Source: Candidatus Hydrogenedentota bacterium (GTDB taxonomy: Bacteria; Hydrogenedentota; Hydrogenedentia; Hydrogenedentales; CAITNO01). From it: a stretch of DNA of 35,399 nt. Every line of letters begins with the position of its first letter. The first letter of the stretch is position 1. The stretch is taken from contig SLFT01000284.1 of the NCBI GenBank assembly GCA_007124105.1, forward strand, positions 1 through 35,399. Direction: 5' to 3'. A program made the translations under genes and the position numbers. Below the pieces are notes generated by a model. The model was not told the DNA's origin. It did not search any database and saw nothing but the letters and a program-made list of their open reading frames with translations. This document shows positions 8,134-16,927 of this stretch, in pieces.

Positions 8134-8319
8134 TTCTTTGGCTCCATATTGCGGCGCGAAGGGCCTCTCCATCTCGAAATATATTGGCGACAATTATGAA
8201 GTAAAGACGTCGGCATATACAACCCCCGCCGTCTTACGACGATACTGGATGAAAGATGCGGCACTAACGCAGTATTGCAGGCTGATTGTCTCTTTCGCAA
8301 TGCCTGTGTTACCCTATGT

Positions 8320-8349
8320 TTGCAATAAGCGCTGTTATGTTTTTTATAT
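8320..8349 (+). promoter_or_regulatory. Candidate promoter for the Lol-like operon
   Basis: Plus-strand TTGCAA (8320-8325) is followed after 17-18 bases by TTTATA/TTATAT (8343-8349). It lies about 55 bases before the first gene's start, in the divergent gap with the secreted orphan. Found by eye only. Confidence 0.35.
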
Positions 8350-8401
8350 GATCCAGGTAAACAGCAAAGCGTTCCGGCAGACAATCAGAAGGACGAGTAT
8401 T

Positions 8402-9220
8402 ATGGTTTTATTCTATAGGAAGGCGTTGTTTGTATGTATTGTTTCGGCTGTATATTTTGATGCCGCAACGGCTTTTGCTGTGGAATCCCCTGAAGCCGCG
8501 CCGGGAGTTGAAACGCCAATCTTTGTACAGAACGGAGAACTTGACGTAGACGCTGCTGTTGCATACTTCGAGGACTTGTACTTGTCGAACAGCAGCATTG
8601 CGGAGATGGAGATGACAATAGTGCGGCCGCGGCGCACACACACGATGGGGATGCGCGCCTGGACCGAGGGCCGCGACAAGTCCCTGGTGGAGATACAGTC
8701 GCCGCCGCGCGATCGGGGCACGGCCACCTTGAAGGTAGACAACAACCTCTGGAACTACATGCCGCGGATACAGCGTACGGTACGCGTTCCTCCGTCCATG
8801 ATGCTCACCTCGTGGATGGGCAGCGACTTTACGAACGACGACCTGGTTCGCGAGGCTTCCATGGTAGACGATTACGATTACGAGACCTTGGGCCCTTCCG
8901 AAGACCCCAAAGGCTGGCAGGTGCTTTTTACCGCGAAACCCGACATGGTCGGCCTTTGGAACAAGATAGAATTGATCCTGAACGAAGACGGAGCGATGCC
9001 TGTTAAGGCGACCTATTATGATCGCCGCGACCGTCTCGCGCGCACCCTTTACTGGGAAGATGTGCGGGTCTTCGACGGACGCAAGTTGCCCGCAAGGATG
9101 ACCCTCGTCCCGGAAGACGAGGAGGGGAATAAAACAGTGCTGCATTACAAGGATTTGCAGTTCAACACGGACCTTCCCCGCGACCTGTTCAGCCTTTCAC
9201 GGCTTGAGCGCGGCGAATAA
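8402..9220 (+). CDS. LolA-like outer-membrane lipoprotein-sorting family protein
   Basis: A 272-residue exported protein. The chosen ATG has AAGGA eight bases upstream and opens straight into a signal sequence (MVLFYRKALFVCIVSAV, cleavage near AFA); an upstream ATG at 8348 lacks an SD. The mature part has the single-domain half-barrel pattern of the LolA-like family (COG2834): AEMEMTIVRPRRTHTMGMRAW, DKSLVEIQSPPRDRGTATLK, WNYMPRIQRTVRVPPSMMLTSWMGSDFTNDDLV, and a C-terminal LHYKDLQFNTDLPRDLFSLS. Family members bind lipid or lipoprotein acyl chains in the periplasm. It is followed 16 bases later by two FtsX permeases and an ATPase, which makes it the likely periplasmic partner of that transporter. 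It is a distant relative, not classical LolA, so cargo may be lipid rather than lipoprotein. Confidence 0.88.
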   Translation: MVLFYRKALFVCIVSAVYFDAATAFAVESPEAAPGVETPIFVQNGELDVDAAVAYFEDLYLSNSSIAEMEMTIVRPRRTHTMGMRAWTEGRDKSLVEIQSPPRDRGTATLKVDNNLWNYMPRIQRTVRVPPSMMLTSWMGSDFTNDDLVREASMVDDYDYETLGPSEDPKGWQVLFTAKPDMVGLWNKIELILNEDGAMPVKATYYDRRDRLARTLYWEDVRVFDGRKLPARMTLVPEDEEGNKTVLHYKDLQFNTDLPRDLFSLSRLERGE

Positions 9221-9236
9221 GGAGTATGTCTGCCCT

Positions 9237-10490
9237 ATGAAGTGGAGCACCATACGCATGGGCTGGCGCAACCTGGGCCGCAACCGAAAACGCACCCTGC
9301 TGGCTGTTGGCGCTATCGGCTTGGGCCAGTTTACGCTTGTTTTTGTGAACAGCCTGATGGCGGGCTTTTTCCTGGACGCCCTGGATACGGTCACCGGGCC
9401 AATGGTGGGACATGTGCAGATTCATCACGCCGACTGGCGCGAGGAGCGCGCCGTGGACCTGTATCTGGAGAACCTTTCAGAAACGCGTGAAGCGCTCCAG
9501 ACGCTTCCAGAGGTGGAAAAGGTGTCGCCGCGCATCTACACGGCGGTGTTGGCGGCTTCAGGCGAAAAGAGCGACACGCCCGCCCTGGCGGACCCGGGGT
9601 TTATCGTGGGCCTGGATATGGCGCTGGAGCGGGATAGAGGCGGCTTGCTTGAGACGCTGTCGGATGAACAGGTTCCCGGCGACGGCGAGGTGGCGATGGG
9701 CCGTGTACTGGCCAACCGACTGGGCGTGGAAGCGGGAGAATTGTTGGCAGTTATCGGACAAGACGCCGATGGCTTCCCTGTAAGCGATTTGTTCACCGTC
9801 AAGGCGGTAATTGATTCCAACGTGGAGCTGGTGCGAAGCATGGGCATTCTAATGTCCCTGGAAAACGCCGGCGAATTGCTGGTAATGCCGGACCTTGCCC
9901 ACGAAATCATCGTGCATGGCGCCGATTTCCGCGATGCCGACGCCCTCCGCGCGGCCATAGCCGACGTCGTCGCCCTGGATGCCGCCGAAGCATTGACCTG
10001 GCGCGAAGCGGCCCCCGAAATTGTACGCTTTATTGAAATGAAGGACTGGTTCGATTTTATTTTTCTGGCCATTGTGTTTGTGGCGGCGGCGGCGGGCATC
10101 GCGAACACGGCCATGATGTCCACCTTCGAACGCCGCCACGAGTTCGGCATGTTGCTGGCTGTTGGGGCGCGGCCGCGCCGCATTATCGGCATGGTGCTGG
10201 TGGAGTCAGTACTCCTCGGGCTTATCGGTGTGCTGATAGGTTCCATTGCCGGAACAGCGGTGGCGCTGATTACCTCACAGACGGGCATCAACTACGCGGC
10301 ACTCGGCGGCAGCGAAGTGGATGCGGTTGCCTATGGCAACTACAGCATTCCACTCTTTGTGTATCCACGCTTTGAACTGCGGCATGTCGTTTACGGCCTT
10401 GTGGCTGTGACCTTTACCTCGGCGCTGGCGGCGCTGTGGCCCGCCGCGCTGGCGGCGCGGCTCGAACCCATGGAGGCGATGCGTACGTAA
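9237..10490 (+). CDS. ABC transporter permease, FtsX/LolC-E type (first)
   Basis: A 417-residue inner-membrane permease. WRNLGRNRKRTLLAVGAIGLGQFTLVFVNSLM forms the basic N-terminus and TM1. A large periplasmic domain follows (about 45-270), then three C-terminal helices (about 275-300, 325-350 and 385-405). The FtsX signature EFGMLLAVGARPRRIIGMVLVES sits between TM2 and TM3. This is the LolC/LolE/MacB-type four-helix fold. The only in-frame ATG near the SD (AAGGAG, 9220-9224) is at 9237, giving a rather long 12-base spacing; a TTG at 9204 would overlap the upstream gene. It overlaps the second permease by one base (TAATG), so the two are probably translationally coupled and form a heterodimer. 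Confidence 0.92.
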   Translation: MKWSTIRMGWRNLGRNRKRTLLAVGAIGLGQFTLVFVNSLMAGFFLDALDTVTGPMVGHVQIHHADWREERAVDLYLENLSETREALQTLPEVEKVSPRIYTAVLAASGEKSDTPALADPGFIVGLDMALERDRGGLLETLSDEQVPGDGEVAMGRVLANRLGVEAGELLAVIGQDADGFPVSDLFTVKAVIDSNVELVRSMGILMSLENAGELLVMPDLAHEIIVHGADFRDADALRAAIADVVALDAAEALTWREAAPEIVRFIEMKDWFDFIFLAIVFVAAAAGIANTAMMSTFERRHEFGMLLAVGARPRRIIGMVLVESVLLGLIGVLIGSIAGTAVALITSQTGINYAALGGSEVDAVAYGNYSIPLFVYPRFELRHVVYGLVAVTFTSALAALWPAALAARLEPMEAMRT

Positions 10491-11728
10491 TGCCTGGAAC
10501 GATCGCCCTGAAATATGCGGCGCGCAGCATGACCCGCCACACGCGCCGCACCATATTGTCCATGGTAGGCACGGGTGTGGGATGCGCCATGGCGCTGGTG
10601 ACCCTGTCCTGGATGGGCGGCGCCACGGAGATGCAGGTGCGCGCCGTTGCGGAAAGCGGCGCGGGTCATCTGCGGATGGTTCATCAGGACTGGCCTGACA
10701 CACAGGAGCCCACGCTGCGCCTGGTAGACTGGGAGCGGGCACTTGCGGCGGTTCAAGCGCTGCCGAATATGAACAAGTACACTATGCGCGCCCACGCAAC
10801 CGGGCTGCTGGCTTTCGGCAATCGCACCGCGCCCGCGCAGATCACGGGGGTCACGCCCGAGCGCGAGTTGACCTCGAACCGCATCCTGCAACGCGGCGCG
10901 CTTGAGGGACGCTATCTCGAAAAGGACGAACGGGGCGCGGTGGTCGTCGGCCGCACCCTGGCGCGTCGCCTGGATGTACAGATTGACGATGCCCTATACG
11001 CCACGCTTTCAGGCAAGGACGACATCCACAGCGCCATGCTCTATATCGTAGGCATTCTCGACACGGGCAGTGAAGACCTCGACCTCGGCATTTGTCACAT
11101 CACGCTCAAAGACATCGAAGACATTACCGGAATCCCGGGAGTGGGTGAAATCAGCATACTTCTCGACGATGAACAGTACATGAAAGCGGCGGAGACGCGG
11201 CTTGCCGCGAACCTGCCCCCGGACAATACAGTAATCACCTGGCGCGAGGTTCATCCGGCACTGGCAGCCAATGTGGACAGCGACACCGCCTTCATGCGGC
11301 TCATGGCGGGTATTGTCATTCTGGTGGTCGCGCTGGGCATTATGAGCGCGCAGTTGACTGCCGTGCTTGAACGACGCGCGGAGTTTGCCATGCTGTCGGC
11401 ACTGGGCATGAAGAGCCGGCAGATTATATCCATGGTCATGATTGAAGCGGTAATCATTGGGCTGGGCGGCGCGATGGTGGCGCTGGTGGTAGGCGGCTCA
11501 TGCGCCTATTACCTCGCAACACGCGGCATGGACCTGACATCGTTCATGGACGACGACCTGGGATTTGCCGATGTTCTCTTTGACCCACACCTGTACGGCT
11601 CTTTTGGCGCGTGGCTGGTCAGCTACGCTCTGATTATTGCGATGGCGACAACAATTTGCGCAACGCTCTACCCCGCATGGAAAGCGGCGCAGGTAATGCC
11701 CGCGGACGCATTAAGGACAACAGGATAA
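10490..11728 (+). CDS. ABC transporter permease, FtsX/LolC-E type (second)
   Basis: A 412-residue permease paralogous to the one before it. ALKYAARSMTRHTRRTILSMVGTGVGCAMALVTLSW is the N-terminal helix region, the periplasmic domain spans about 40-270, and C-terminal helices lie at about 280-305, 330-355 and 375-400. The FtsX motif is EFAMLSALGMKSRQIISMVMIEA. Its start ATG overlaps the previous stop codon, and the longest frame's extra 18 residues lie wholly inside the upstream gene. Having two different permeases with one ATPase matches the LolCDE arrangement. The ATPase start follows one base after its stop. Confidence 0.92.
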   Translation: MPGTIALKYAARSMTRHTRRTILSMVGTGVGCAMALVTLSWMGGATEMQVRAVAESGAGHLRMVHQDWPDTQEPTLRLVDWERALAAVQALPNMNKYTMRAHATGLLAFGNRTAPAQITGVTPERELTSNRILQRGALEGRYLEKDERGAVVVGRTLARRLDVQIDDALYATLSGKDDIHSAMLYIVGILDTGSEDLDLGICHITLKDIEDITGIPGVGEISILLDDEQYMKAAETRLAANLPPDNTVITWREVHPALAANVDSDTAFMRLMAGIVILVVALGIMSAQLTAVLERRAEFAMLSALGMKSRQIISMVMIEAVIIGLGGAMVALVVGGSCAYYLATRGMDLTSFMDDDLGFADVLFDPHLYGSFGAWLVSYALIIAMATTICATLYPAWKAAQVMPADALRTTG

Positions 11729-11729
11729 T

Positions 11730-12455
11730 ATGGAAGCAACGACGAACGGAATCCTGGTAAAAGCGCAGGCCGTCACGAAGGTCTATCATACCGACGAAGT
11801 AGCGACCCATGCACTACGCGGCGTTTCCACCGAAATCACTGCGGGCGAGTTCCTTGCCGTGGTTGGCCCGTCGGGAAGCGGTAAAACAACGCTGCTTAAT
11901 CTTATCGGCGCTTTGGATGCCGTGACGGAGGGCCGCCTCGAGGTAATGGGAAAAGACGTGGCAACAATGAGCAAACGACAACGAGCCGACATGCGTCTGC
12001 ATTCGCTGGGCTTCGTGTTTCAGGCCTACAATTTGTTCCCGGTACTTACGGCCCAGGAAAATGTTGAGTTTGTGCTTGAGTTACAAGGAATTTCCGAACG
12101 TCGCAGCGAACGGGCACGCGAGGCGCTCGACCAGCTTGGGCTGCTTGAATTTGCCGACCGGCGCCCAACGCAGATGTCCGGAGGTCAGCAGCAACGCGTC
12201 GCGGTGGCGCGCGCCATAGCATCCCGGCCCCGGTTGGTGCTTGCTGATGAACCCAGCGCAAACTTGGACGGCGAAAACGCCCGAATATTATTGGATATGA
12301 TGCATGATCTCAACGTGCGCGAAGGAATCACATTTATCTTCTCGACACACGATCCCCGTGTAATCGCATACGCGCGACGCGTCATTACATTGGTGGACGG
12401 ACGTATTGACACGGATGTTGTCAAGAAACAGGACACGGATGTGAACAAGGAGTGA
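11730..12455 (+). CDS. ABC transporter ATPase, LolD/MacB type
   Basis: A 241-residue nucleotide-binding subunit. Walker A GPSGSGKT is at 46-53, the Q-loop Q98 in GFVFQAYNLFP, the signature SGGQQ at about 150-154, Walker B LVLADEPS at about 169-176 and the switch H207 in STHD. The LolD-subgroup traits PVLTAQENVE and LADEPSANLD are present. It powers the two FtsX permeases translated just upstream. It is the last gene of the operon by spacing; the radical SAM gene starts about 96 bases further on, and I see no terminator between them. Family members of this type move lipoproteins, lipids or peptides by mechanotransmission. Confidence 0.95.
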   Translation: MEATTNGILVKAQAVTKVYHTDEVATHALRGVSTEITAGEFLAVVGPSGSGKTTLLNLIGALDAVTEGRLEVMGKDVATMSKRQRADMRLHSLGFVFQAYNLFPVLTAQENVEFVLELQGISERRSERAREALDQLGLLEFADRRPTQMSGGQQQRVAVARAIASRPRLVLADEPSANLDGENARILLDMMHDLNVREGITFIFSTHDPRVIAYARRVITLVDGRIDTDVVKKQDTDVNKE

Positions 12456-12551
12456 TATTGGCTGGTACACCGATGAAGTGAAGCCTCCAAGGACGCGGCA
12501 GGACTTGTGAGCCGGCAATGCCAGCGCCAAGAAAATCAAACAGGATATTCC

Positions 12552-13436
12552 ATGCGTTACGAAGGAACCGTATACCGTCCGCCAAGCGAGGCCGGATCGC
12601 TCATCATACAGGCCACCGTCGGATGTCCCCACAATGCCTGCGCCTTTTGCTGCATGTATAGCGATAAGACCTTTCGCGCGCGGCCCGTTGCGGACGTCAT
12701 TGAAGACCTTGACATGGCCCTGGCGACTTATGGGCCGGGGGTGCGTACGATCTTTCTTGCGGACGGCAACGCCGCCGTACTTAGTACGGCGCGACTCACC
12801 GCCATTGGCGAAGCGGCGCAGACGCGGTTTCCACAACTTGAACGCATTACCGTGTATGGTTCCGCAAAATTTCTGGCAAAGAAGACGCGTGAGGAATGGC
12901 GGGCACTGGCGCGGGCGGGGATCACACGCGTACATTCGGGACTCGAGTCAGGCGACCCTGAAACCCTTGAAGGCATCAACAAGGGGGTCACACCCGAAGA
13001 GGCTGTCGCCGCCTACAACCATGTACTCGCCGCCGGCGTGGAACTATCCGTGTATCTGATGGTGGGCGTGGCGGGTATTGAACGGTGGCGCGAACATGCG
13101 CTGGGCAGCGCCGCTGTGTTGAATCAGGCGCCGCCACACTTTATTCGCCTGCGCACGTACGTACCCATGCCTGGAACGCCCTGGCACGACCGTTGGCGCA
13201 ACGGACAACTCCATTTGCTGTCGGCGCACGAAGCGTTACGCGAAACACGCTTGCTTATTGAACACCTCGACGAACCGTCAAGGCTTCTTTCCGACCATGT
13301 CAGTAATTTTCTCAACGTACAAGGACGCCTTCCAGACGAAAAAATAGCCATGCTGGCTATGATAGACGAGGCGCTGCACTGGCCGTTGTCTGCATTTCGT
13401 CCACCCACGGAATCACTGGTTGGCCTGGGTTTGTGA
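12552..13436 (+). CDS. Radical SAM protein
   Basis: A 294-residue protein. The family start MRYEGTVYRPPSEAGSLIIQ fixes the ATG at 12552 (AGGA six bases upstream); a GTG at 12507 would add 15 unrelated residues. The cluster motif near residues 25-33 is C-PHNA-C-AF-C (C-x4-C-x2-C), wider than the textbook C-x3-C-x2-C but usual in this subgroup, whose members read GC.HN.CTFC.MY. A SAM-binding glycine-rich region and the barrel strands LERITVYGSAKF, GITRVHSGLESGDPETLEGINKGVTPEEA and LSVYLMVGVAGIERW follow, as in Elp3/NifB/HemN-like enzymes. The substrate is unknown. It makes a [4Fe-4S] cluster and a 5'-deoxyadenosyl radical, so it fits an anaerobic or microaerobic cell. Confidence 0.88.
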   Translation: MRYEGTVYRPPSEAGSLIIQATVGCPHNACAFCCMYSDKTFRARPVADVIEDLDMALATYGPGVRTIFLADGNAAVLSTARLTAIGEAAQTRFPQLERITVYGSAKFLAKKTREEWRALARAGITRVHSGLESGDPETLEGINKGVTPEEAVAAYNHVLAAGVELSVYLMVGVAGIERWREHALGSAAVLNQAPPHFIRLRTYVPMPGTPWHDRWRNGQLHLLSAHEALRETRLLIEHLDEPSRLLSDHVSNFLNVQGRLPDEKIAMLAMIDEALHWPLSAFRPPTESLVGLGL

Positions 13437-13459
13437 CCTACATCAATTCGAAACCGGAA

Positions 13460-13487
13460 TTGCAACGCCGCTGTCTGCTACTATAGG
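13460..13487 (+). promoter_or_regulatory. Candidate promoter for the AddB-like gene
   Basis: TTGCAA (13460-13465), a 16-base spacer, then TATAGG (13482-13487). It lies about 115 bases before the start. It resembles the candidate at 599-627 (TTGCAACG and CTGCTA blocks shared). Found by eye only. Confidence 0.3.
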
Positions 13488-13601
13488 GGCACAGGAATGA
13501 AATAGTTGCGCGGATAAGAACACACCCGGTCCAACACACTTTCCCGGGAAATAAAACGACGACCTCGTTTTGCGGGAGGTACGTGAAAAAAGGCTTCTCT
13601 C

Positions 13602-16600
13602 ATGGGACAGATTACGGTAGTTTGCGGCGCCGCGCGCAGCGGGCGAACCGCGCATATTGACGCGCTGTGGCGCAATCACATAAGAACCGCTGTCCTGCTG
13701 ACGCCCACCAGGCGCGTTGCGCGGACGCGACAGGAAACGTTTGCTCGACATTGCGGTGTTCCGGGACTTTTCGGCGACCGGGCCTGGGAAATAACGGACT
13801 TTGCCCGGATGCTGCTTGAAGAGGTCGGGCAACCCGTCCGCATGGTTTCCATGATTGAACGGCGCCTCATGATACGCCAGGCGCTCGAACGCTCCCTCGC
13901 CGAAAGAGGCGCGCCGACTATCGCGGTCACACCAGGGCTTGTCAGACATCTACTGCGCATAATTAACGAGCTGAAGCAGGCGGCCATTGAACCGGACAGT
14001 TTTCGCGCAGCCATCACAAAAACCGAACGACGCGGTCCCTTCGACATGCTGGTCGCCAACGTTTACGATGGCTATCAGGATGCGCTTATCGGCAGAGACC
14101 GATACGACGTGCCCGGCCTGTACTGGGAAGTGGAACGACGATATCGCGCCAGCGCAACAACATTGCCGAACAACATTGACACAATCTTGCTGGACGGCTT
14201 TGACGACTTTACATTGTCGCAACAACGGTTTATTGAGACTTTGTCCAAATCCGTAACACGGCTTGTTGTTGGCCTGAACCACGACCCCAACCCTGACAGA
14301 AGCGATCTGTATCACCTGCAACAGCGCTGGATCGAAGACTTTTCGCAGCGCGTACCAATAGAAACACTGACTTTCAGCAATGAGCCGCCGAAGACATATA
14401 TCCAGTATATTGGCGATCACCTTTTCTGGCGCGATCCACCGCCGCAGCCCAACGACCTGACGGCAAATGTTCGTATTGTCCCGTGCGCTGATGCGCAGCA
14501 CGAAATGGAGTCCATCGGAAGACAGGTCAAGAACTTGATAATCAGAGACAAGGTATCGCCGCGACAGATTGCCGTGTGTATGACCGACATCGAACAAACG
14601 GCCGCCGCGTTGCGCGCCATTTTCGAGGCGTTCAAAGTGCCTTGTATTGTTGGCGTGACGCCGTCCCTGCTTGCCACCGGCGCCGGCGCATTCGTGATGC
14701 GGCTATTCGAAGCGCTGGATGCGTGGGAAAGGAATGCGGTCGCTACATTGCTTGCCTCGCCTTTTATCGCCGCCACATCCCAGGAAGAAAAACTTGTGAT
14801 GGTCTTCCCCGTGTTGGCGCGCCGCGCAGGAATTGTTATGGGCCGCGACGCTTGGGAAACCCGCCTGCAACGACTGGCGGAACAACTGGACGCTCCAGCG
14901 GCCGCCAGGCAACATAAGCATCTAAAAAAGATACCTCATGCGCGCGAAGCGCTTGATCTTTTGAATGCGAGGCGCCTGTGGCTTGCCGGAACAGATGACG
15001 TCTTGCCCGGAGAAGCGCCCCCTGCCGCCTTTGCCGAAACGTTGGACAGGCAAATTGGGGCTCTTGATATAGACGCTGCGGTAGCCGCATTGCCCAACCC
15101 GGATACGGCGCGCCACGAAATTGCTGCGGTGCGGGCACTGCGCGCGCTTCTTGAACAGCTTGCCGTGACAGCGCGCGACACTGCGCCCATGAGCCGGGCC
15201 GAGTTCGTCGTGCTGTTGCGCGAGGCTATGGGCGAAACGCGTGTACCAATTCATCACACACAGGGGCCTGGCGTGTACTGCTGCGGGTTGGATGGGATGC
15301 GGCACGAAAAGTTCGACCATGTTTTTATTGGCGGTCTCAACGAGGGCGTACTGCCGCGGTCGGCGCCGATAAACGCCGTGTACGCGGAATCGGACCTGCG
15401 GCGGCTCCGAAAATTGGGGCTACCGCTGCCTGGCCAGCGGGAACATACCTATCGGCAGCGCCTTCTCTTTTGTCACGCTGTCAACGCCGCACAACAGGAA
15501 TTAACGTTTTCCTGGCGCGAGCAGGACACTTCGGGACGCGATGCGCTGCCAAGCCCGTTCCTGGTGGATATTGCGGATATGTTTGCGGCGCATCATATTG
15601 CTGTCAGCCTTCCTGAACCCGGACCCGACTGTTTTCTTCCCACGCCGCATGGCGCCGCCTCTGAGCGCGACTTGGCCAACAGTGTGTATTACCAGGACTA
15701 TAACGCCTTGCGTAAGACCTTCCCTGAAATTACAGCGTCGGTTGACAGGATGGTCGCTATTGAAACGGACCGCAACAGCGCCGCGCCTTTTGGCGTTTAT
15801 GACGGCTGCCTGCAAGCGCCGGACGTGGTCGCGCATCTTGAGAAACATTACGGCGCCAGGGCACAATTCAGTGTGAACCAGTTGGAGACATACCTGATGT
15901 TTCCGTTTCGCTTTTTCATGGAGCGGGTTTTGGGCATCGAGGAGACGAAACCGCCGGAAGCGGAACTCGACCCCATGACGCGCGGCACGATTGCCCACGA
16001 CGCACTGTACTTATTCCACAAACGTTTTGCCGGCGTATCCGTACCTGTGTTACTCACTCAAGACGAAGCCGGTGCGCGCACCGCCATGAAGGCGTGTGTC
16101 CATGATGCCTTTCGCCGGAATGCGTCGCGCCTGTTGTCTGTGCCCGCTGTAATAGAGCGGATTGAAAAGCGCCGCCTGGAACAGGCGCTTGACCGTTATC
16201 TCGACCGGGCCGCCAACGATTTTGACGCTGTACTAAAGCCGTTATATCTCGAGGCTGTATTTGGCCGCGCGCCCCGCGACGCCGCTGAAGACTTGTATGT
16301 GGAAGAACCTTTTCAACTTGCCATTGGCAAGGAAACGTTCCAGTTCACAGGAAAAATTGACCGGGTTGATACAGATGGCAACACAGCATGCATCATAGAC
16401 TATAAGTCCAACGCCGTGCCAACTTCTAAAAGCATCAAGAGCGGCCTGTCCCTGCAATTAACCGTATACGCCTGGGCGCTGGAAAAGCATCTGCTGCCAG
16501 GCGTTAAGTGTCATAAGGCCCTGTATTATTCAATTCAGAAAAAGAAGATGTGTGAAGCGTTGTTAAGCAAGAAGGAAGAAGACTTTATTGAACGCGAGGA

Positions 16601-16778
16601 AAACGCCAAGGCGCGCATTGCACAGGCCATCCGTGGCATCCGCGCCGGCTGGTTCCCGCCTTTGCCCGACGAGTCGCTCAACCTTGACAGAACGCCCATG
16701 CATACTGCCGCGCGCCATGAGGCATGGCGTGTCGCGCGCAAATGCGCCGCTCCGGCCTCGTCGGGAACGGAACAATAG
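13602..16778 (+). CDS. AddB-like helicase-nuclease subunit with PD-(D/E)XK domain
   Basis: A 1058-residue protein related to AddB/RexB, the second subunit of the AddAB DNA end-processing complex for recombinational repair. The N-terminal P-loop is degraded: CGAARSGRT (8-16) has Arg where Walker A has Lys, so ATP hydrolysis is doubtful, as in some AddB proteins. LLDGFDDFTLSQQRF (about 203) and FDHVFIGGLNEGVLPRSAP (about 570) are helicase-like motifs. The nuclease core is intact: H799 (TIAHD), D920 (GKIDRVD), D933-Y-K935 and Q952...Y956. The Cys that opens the iron-sulphur site in AddB (YxxCPF) is Met-Phe here (M766-F767, YLMFPFRFF), and only one Cys (C1048) is seen near the C-terminus, so the cluster is probably absent. 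No addA or recB-like gene is in the window. The SD is not clear at ATG 13602. Confidence 0.88.
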   Translation: MGQITVVCGAARSGRTAHIDALWRNHIRTAVLLTPTRRVARTRQETFARHCGVPGLFGDRAWEITDFARMLLEEVGQPVRMVSMIERRLMIRQALERSLAERGAPTIAVTPGLVRHLLRIINELKQAAIEPDSFRAAITKTERRGPFDMLVANVYDGYQDALIGRDRYDVPGLYWEVERRYRASATTLPNNIDTILLDGFDDFTLSQQRFIETLSKSVTRLVVGLNHDPNPDRSDLYHLQQRWIEDFSQRVPIETLTFSNEPPKTYIQYIGDHLFWRDPPPQPNDLTANVRIVPCADAQHEMESIGRQVKNLIIRDKVSPRQIAVCMTDIEQTAAALRAIFEAFKVPCIVGVTPSLLATGAGAFVMRLFEALDAWERNAVATLLASPFIAATSQEEKLVMVFPVLARRAGIVMGRDAWETRLQRLAEQLDAPAAARQHKHLKKIPHAREALDLLNARRLWLAGTDDVLPGEAPPAAFAETLDRQIGALDIDAAVAALPNPDTARHEIAAVRALRALLEQLAVTARDTAPMSRAEFVVLLREAMGETRVPIHHTQGPGVYCCGLDGMRHEKFDHVFIGGLNEGVLPRSAPINAVYAESDLRRLRKLGLPLPGQREHTYRQRLLFCHAVNAAQQELTFSWREQDTSGRDALPSPFLVDIADMFAAHHIAVSLPEPGPDCFLPTPHGAASERDLANSVYYQDYNALRKTFPEITASVDRMVAIETDRNSAAPFGVYDGCLQAPDVVAHLEKHYGARAQFSVNQLETYLMFPFRFFMERVLGIEETKPPEAELDPMTRGTIAHDALYLFHKRFAGVSVPVLLTQDEAGARTAMKACVHDAFRRNASRLLSVPAVIERIEKRRLEQALDRYLDRAANDFDAVLKPLYLEAVFGRAPRDAAEDLYVEEPFQLAIGKETFQFTGKIDRVDTDGNTACIIDYKSNAVPTSKSIKSGLSLQLTVYAWALEKHLLPGVKCHKALYYSIQKKKMCEALLSKKEEDFIEREENAKARIAQAIRGIRAGWFPPLPDESLNLDRTPMHTAARHEAWRVARKCAAPASSGTEQ

Positions 16779-16806
16779 CGGGTTCAGACGTAGAAAAGTC
16801 ACCCGT

Positions 16807-16835
16807 TTGACTGTAATGACTCGTTAATGTATCAT
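16807..16835 (+). promoter_or_regulatory. Promoter candidate for the VanZ-like gene
   Basis: TTGACT (16807-16812), a 17-base spacer, TATCAT (16830-16835): near-consensus sigma70 elements. A second overlapping set (TTGACC at about 16840, 17 bases, TGTAAA) lies just downstream. Found by eye only. Confidence 0.45.
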
Positions 16836-16927
16836 CCCTTTGACCAGTATGTTTTACCATATTGTAAAGGTTTGAATGTCTGTTGCAGGGAAGCGTACGT
16901 GTTACTGTGCGCGTTTATGAAAAGGAC

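Noticed and set aside
13602..16778. Idea that the AddB-like gene is part of a defence island
   Set aside because: Its neighbours (radical SAM, VanZ-like, Lol-like operon, tRNA) are housekeeping-type; no methylase, restriction, Cas or toxin genes were seen.
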